Assembly: GCA_022410635.1 (NCBI GenBank)
Contig: JAJVDF010000869.1
Location: 1 to 64,000, forward strand
Reading direction: 5' to 3'
From: Tretioscincus oriximinensis
Lineage: Eukaryota; Chordata; Lepidosauria; Squamata; Gymnophthalmidae
DNA: 64,000 nt
Positions within the stretch are counted from its first letter, which is position 1. Each line of letters begins with the position of its first letter. Of this stretch, positions 43,538 through 64,000 are shown one piece after another. The notes below the pieces were generated by a model. It made no database searches. It saw nothing but the letters and a program-made list of their open reading frames with translations, and had not been told where the DNA came from. Position numbers and translations under genes: made by a program.

Positions 43538-43860
43538 CAGGGGTGGGGAATGTAAAGCCTGGGGGGCCATTTAGTCTAGCCTGCGGCCTACTCCCTAGGG
43601 AATCATTGGATCCGGCTTCTGGTGCGTTCCCCAAGGGGACATTAGGCTTCCCTGGCTAAAGAGTGGCTTTTCTTTTTGTTAAAAGATGAAATACAAAAAG
43701 AGGAGAGGAGGCAGCAAGGAGATGGGGGTGGGGAGCACTGGAATCCTGATTTTGTGAGCATGGGTGGGAGCCTGGGCAGGCAAGGGGGTGGGTGGGGGCC
43801 CCTATCCAATGTTGCAAACATCCAAATGGCCCCTAGCAAGAAAATGGTTCCCCATCCCTG
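43538..43860. mobile_element. hAT-like non-autonomous DNA transposon
   Basis: Ends are inverted: 'caggggtggggaa' on the left and 'ttccccatccctg' on the right, with sub-terminal 'ggccatttagtct' against 'catccaaatggcccc'. About 323 bp, no coding part. Related copies are at 58231-58561, about 62285-62600 and, partial and inverted, about 41750-41860. No flanking duplication is seen here. Confidence 0.65.
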
Positions 43861-44389
43861 GTCTAGGGAAACTCACACTGAGACTGTGGAACCGTCAAAG
43901 CCAGGCAGTGGAACGCTCCCTTCCCATGGCTCACAGCCTCATCGCTCCCCAAAGGACCCCCAGAGTCACCTCAAGGGTCACCTTTGTTTCCACACTGAGG
44001 CTGAGGAAGAGGCCAAGTAAAGATCATGAACAGAACAGCCACGTGGGGAACAGTAGCAGCATTAACTGTTCCATAATCCTTCCAAAAGTGGGTTTAAACT
44101 TAACTTTGGGCAACTGGAAAATTGGCCACACAAAAGTTTAAGGTAAGTTTCCTGGAAAGTGTGAATGCTGTGAACCAGGCCTTCATATAACATGGATACA
44201 GACAAGCGTGTCTGATTAGCATCAGAATCCTCGTGTCACCTGCTGCTACTTATTAACTGCAGAGGGCACTAGGCAGGGCCTGTCTCGCCTGTTCCCACCT
44301 TGTGACTGCATCCGGCCCTCTAAGATTGGGGATAGAAGGGGGAGGCTGCCTTACAGCTGCCTGACTGCCTTGTAGGGGTGCTGAAAATG

Positions 44390-44600
44390 CTTCAGAACAA
44401 TCACTTGCCCTTAAGTCAAGGTCTTGTCCAGCTGCTCGAAAGGAATCTGCAAGTAGACAAGTAGGTAGCCTCATCCCAGTGTGACAGGGAAGGGAGAATG
44501 CGTGAGCCTTCCGGTAAAAACAGCTTTGCTAGATGCTTCTGAATCCCTTTGGGTGAGAAAAGGGGAATGAGAACCCTCTTCGTCTATATCTCTCTTCTCC
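44390..44600 (+). mobile_element. tRNA-derived SINE, 5'-truncated
   Basis: 'ctgctcgaaaggaatctgca', 'gaagggagaatgcgtgagcc', 'tgaatccctttgggtgagaa' and 'aggggaatgagaaccctctt'. Diverged. Confidence 0.6.
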
Positions 44601-45253
44601 CCCCCCCCTTTCAGACAAGAGACGCAGGCCTTTTATGCACCTCTGTGCTAAATCTGCATCGATACATTTGGGTTGGCTTGATCTAAATCACCCTAACCGC
44701 ATGGCTGAGCAGTAGAACCTCCATAACGCGTCTGCCACCATGTAGATGGACGCAGACAACACCTANGGCCACTCAGGCAGACACCATTGGCCGCCTGAAA
44801 CCAGATGACATGGTGCATGAGGACAAAGACAAAAACCAGGAAGCTCCCAGGCTAGGATGCAAAGGGCAATTTCATTCAATAAATACAGGTTTGGCCCCAG
44901 GGCCGGAGACATCAGGCAGCAGCACGAAGCCAGTGGGCGATGGCCCTGAGGGCCTTTCCCCTCCTGCTCTGTCCTGCTTTCTGGGCCCAGTCCAGGNGTC
45001 AAGGTTTGCCATTATTTTGAAGGAAACGGTGAGCAGACATACAGGGCTCAGGGTCTCCTCTGGCCCTCATGGTGTCCCCTGCCAGTGGCTGCTCTCTGCC
45101 CCCTAGCCAAGGGCGTTTCTCCCAGCATTCAGGAAGGGCCCCTTAGGCCAAATGGGAGGCCCTTGAGCCTGTCCGGCTCACCCGTAGGCTCCGCTCCTGC
45201 AACACTTTGTAGCCTCAGCCAGCCNGGCCGTGTCCGTGGGCCCTGAACCCTTC

Positions 45254-62062
<16,809 letters not shown>

Positions 62063-62284
62063 CTAAGAGACATTTGGGGGGTTAAAAAGCAATTTAGTCA
62101 GATATTCTGCTCTCATCCCTCAAGGTAAGCAACACAGGTAAGCTGGACACAGCCCAAGGCTCCTAACTCATTGAGACAGTCAAGAGTCAACCGCGGAAAC
62201 AGCATCTAGCAAAGGATCTCGTAGCACCTTGGGGACTTGTCTACAAAACCCACACAGCTCACCTTTTGTCCTTGTTAGTCTCTA

Positions 62285-62600
62285 AGGCGGGGGTGGGGAA
62301 TCTAAGGCCTGTGGGGGGCAGGGGGGCCTGTGGAACCATTTGGTCCAGTCCACACCATGTTTTCCAAGGAATAATTTGGTCTGGCCCACGGCCTGCTCCC
62401 TGAGGAACCATTAGACTTCTCTGTTCCAGTTCCTTAAAACAAATTTTAAAAAGCAGAAGGGGGGGGCCCTGGGAGGGAGACTGTGAGGGGATGGGGCAGC
62501 ATTTAAAAGTCTGCAATTCTGTGGGTCTGGGTGGAGANGAGGAGCATGGCCTAGGAGAGGTTATAGCCTGGGAGTCAGAAGGGGGTGTAATAAAACCTCT
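62285..62600. mobile_element. hAT-like element, 3'-truncated
   Basis: 'gggggtggggaatctaaggc', 'ggaaccatttggtccagtcc', 'gaggaaccattagacttctc' and 'ctgcaattctgtgggtctgg' parallel 43538-43860. No right terminus is present. Confidence 0.6.
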
Positions 62601-62739
62601 TTGAATTGCGCTGTCCCTTTAAGTAATCTAGCCGGAGTTTAGGAGGCTGGGGTGAAAGGAGCTTAGAGAGGGGGAGTTAGTACTTAAAGCTAGAAGTTGA
62701 TTGCTAACTGTTCTTTTCGGACAGAAGCTGCACTGTGGT

Positions 62740-62875
62740 CAGGAGAGCAACATCCCATTACCAACTTACCTACAAGGGTGGTGTTCTGAGATCTAGGAAA
62801 TAGGAGATGCCTTAGGTAGTGTACAAGGCATCACCTACCTCCTAGATCCAGAGAAACACAGTTAAATGTCTGCAC
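62740..62875. mobile_element. DIRS inverted-repeat junction remnant
   Basis: 'gagatctaggaaataggaga' and 'cacctacctcctagatcc' face each other across a ~15-bp spacer. The outer part 'cattaccaacttacctacaa' matches the outer end of the DIRS right repeat. This is the same head-to-head layout as 97-200 and looks like an isolated internal complementary region. Confidence 0.6.
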
Positions 62876-63289
62876 AAACCATGACGTATAAGAGAGCATC
62901 GTCACTTATATTAATGGAGAGATACTGATTATGGCTGGGGGAATAAGGCTGGGCTGGTGGGTCTGGACAGGAGCCTTAATGTCAGCTATTGGGGTTTAAA
63001 TAGCCTGGGAGGCATTAAAGTGTTCCCCAGTTCGGTCATTTTGTATGTGTCAATAGTTTGAAGCCGAGTTCCCCTGATGATTACATTGTTACAATAAAGC
63101 ACTCCTCAGCAAAAACAGGAAGAAAGGGCTGGCGGCCTACATTTCATACTGGACCCTAATATTGTATCACACATAAATCATACTATCTTAGCTACATTCA
63201 TTTATTTATTCATTTATTATTACTATTATTTATTTGTACTTGTATACTACTCTATACTCGAAAGTCTCAAGGCAGCCAACCATAGGGTG
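62876..63289. other. TONSL intron, no recognised coding content
   Basis: Contains an AATAAA-bearing stretch (about 63095) and a T/A-rich (TTTA)n piece at 63195-63235. No exon seen. Confidence 0.45.
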
Positions 63290-63478
63290 GCGGACATAGC
63301 TTTTGTTGCTTTCTCCACAACAGACACCCTGTGGAGAAGGTGGAGCTGAGAGTTTTCAAAGAACTGTGACTGGCCCAAGGTCACCCAGCTGGCTTTCATG
63401 GAGGAGCGGGGAATTGAACCGGGATACTACCAGGTACGAGTCTAACACTCTAACCACTACACCAAACTGGCTCTTTAA
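63290..63478 (-). mobile_element. MIR-like tRNA SINE
   Basis: Minus orientation: 'ctttctccacaacagacacc', 'actggcccaaggtcacccag', 'aattgaaccgggatactacc' (B box) and 'tctaacactctaaccactac' (A box). It is the complement of the copy at 30300. Confidence 0.85.
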
Positions 63479-64000
63479 TATAAACAAACTATCCAGTGCC
63501 TGTTAATTCACAAAACGTATAGTGAGACCCTGCATGCCTAGGAATATGCATTTATAACAAACATTATAATAACTCACACTTTATATAAAAACAAAGAACA
63601 AGAAAGTATGAGGGGCTTTACTGGCAGAACAAAGGTTCCTTGCACATCCTCTAAGATACTGTGAGCCTCTTTGCTAGATACTCTGGCCTAGGCTGGCCAG
63701 ATGACCCCTTTGGGGTGTGTGTGTAAAACTTATTTTGGGGGTGCCTCNCTGTTTTTGCTGAGGAAATTTATTTTTTTTAAAAAATAATTTAAAAAAATAT
63801 ATTTTGAAAAAAAAATTACTCAGCAAAAACCAGGAGGTACCCAAAAAGCGGGTTTTNACACACACACCCCAAAAGGGGTCATCTGGTCAGCCTACTCTGG
63901 CCCCTAACCACAACGGCTATTCCTTTGAAATCTACCTGCATGGAAATACAAGGCATTCCAAAGAGAACCATGAAGTAGCCACGCAGGAGGCTGCATCTTG
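63479..64000. other. Right edge of window, TONSL intron
   Basis: A palindrome-like pair lies near 63703-63890: 'gatgacccctttggggtgtg' faces 'cacaccccaaaaggggtcat', with 'gtttttgctgagg' facing 'actcagcaaaaac' inside. It is a ~185-bp hairpin element of unknown type. No TONSL exon is recognised before the edge. Confidence 0.55.

Larger units (their letters stand above)
43179..45253. other. VPS28-TONSL convergent 3' region
   Basis: VPS28 3' UTR to the signal at 43492, a hAT-like element (43538-43860), unassigned sequence, a SINE (44390-44600), and the region in which TONSL transcripts must end. No canonical minus-strand AATAAA/ATTAAA is visible between 43515 and 45253; the nearest minus AATAAA lies inside the VPS28 3' UTR (about 43430). 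Confidence 0.5.

Noticed and set aside
63900..64000. Possible next TONSL exon on the minus strand at the right edge (donor-like gtagat)
   Set aside because: None of the three frames resembles the TPR-end sequence expected there, and the donor is weak.

Overview
The window is vertebrate nuclear DNA with intron-rich genes, GT-AG splicing, a CpG-island promoter and dense interspersed repeats. The repeat types are tRNA-headed SINEs with a 'gccgctttgagtcc…ggggtataa' tail, MIR-like SINEs, CR1 and L2 LINE tails, Tc1/mariner and hAT-type DNA transposons, and DIRS tyrosine-recombinase retrotransposons. Together with proteins very close to mammalian orthologues, this points to a non-avian reptile, most likely a squamate. 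The assembly has one 562-bp run of Ns (32957-33518) and dozens of isolated N bases, some inside exons.

Three protein-coding genes are present. (1) EFR3A, plus strand, 2244-31294: 18 coding exons give the C-terminal 656 residues (about 80% of the protein); the N-terminal exons lie to the left of the window. Its 3' UTR runs through the N gap to a poly(A) signal at 33745. (2) VPS28, plus strand: a CpG-island promoter and noncoding first exon near 35.2-35.5 kb, then nine coding exons (36018-43178) encoding a complete 222-residue ESCRT-I subunit. (3) TONSL, minus strand, 62062-45254: 16 coding exons give the C-terminal 933 residues (acidic linker, ankyrin repeats, disordered centre, ubiquitin-like domain, leucine-rich repeats); the N-terminal TPR exons are off the right edge. 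In all three genes the summed exon lengths keep one reading frame, which supports the junctions. VPS28 and TONSL are convergent. The three products work in separate processes: plasma-membrane PI4-kinase anchoring, endosomal sorting, and replication-coupled repair.

The remaining sequence is mostly transposable elements. The left edge carries the right end of one DIRS element, abutting a DNA transposon (about 697-2090) with ~170-bp inverted repeats and a decayed transposase. A near-complete DIRS element (about 9732-15862) sits in an EFR3A intron in sense orientation; its reverse transcriptase is broken by a ~530-bp foreign segment. A LINE 3' fragment with target-site duplications follows at 16.2-17.2 kb. 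Two more DIRS termini lie at 24.25 and 62.74 kb.

The most striking details are: a hAT-like element in TONSL whose 8-bp target-site duplication is the exon's own splice donor; two GC-AG introns; two VPS28 splice acceptors formed at the 3' tails of retroelements; DIRS inverted-repeat junctions; a repeat shared by 22.07-22.40 and 34.67-35.01 kb that I cannot place in a family; and an EFR3A-VPS28-TONSL gene order that differs from my recollection of human chromosome 8. I found no undescribed enzymatic or defence system.
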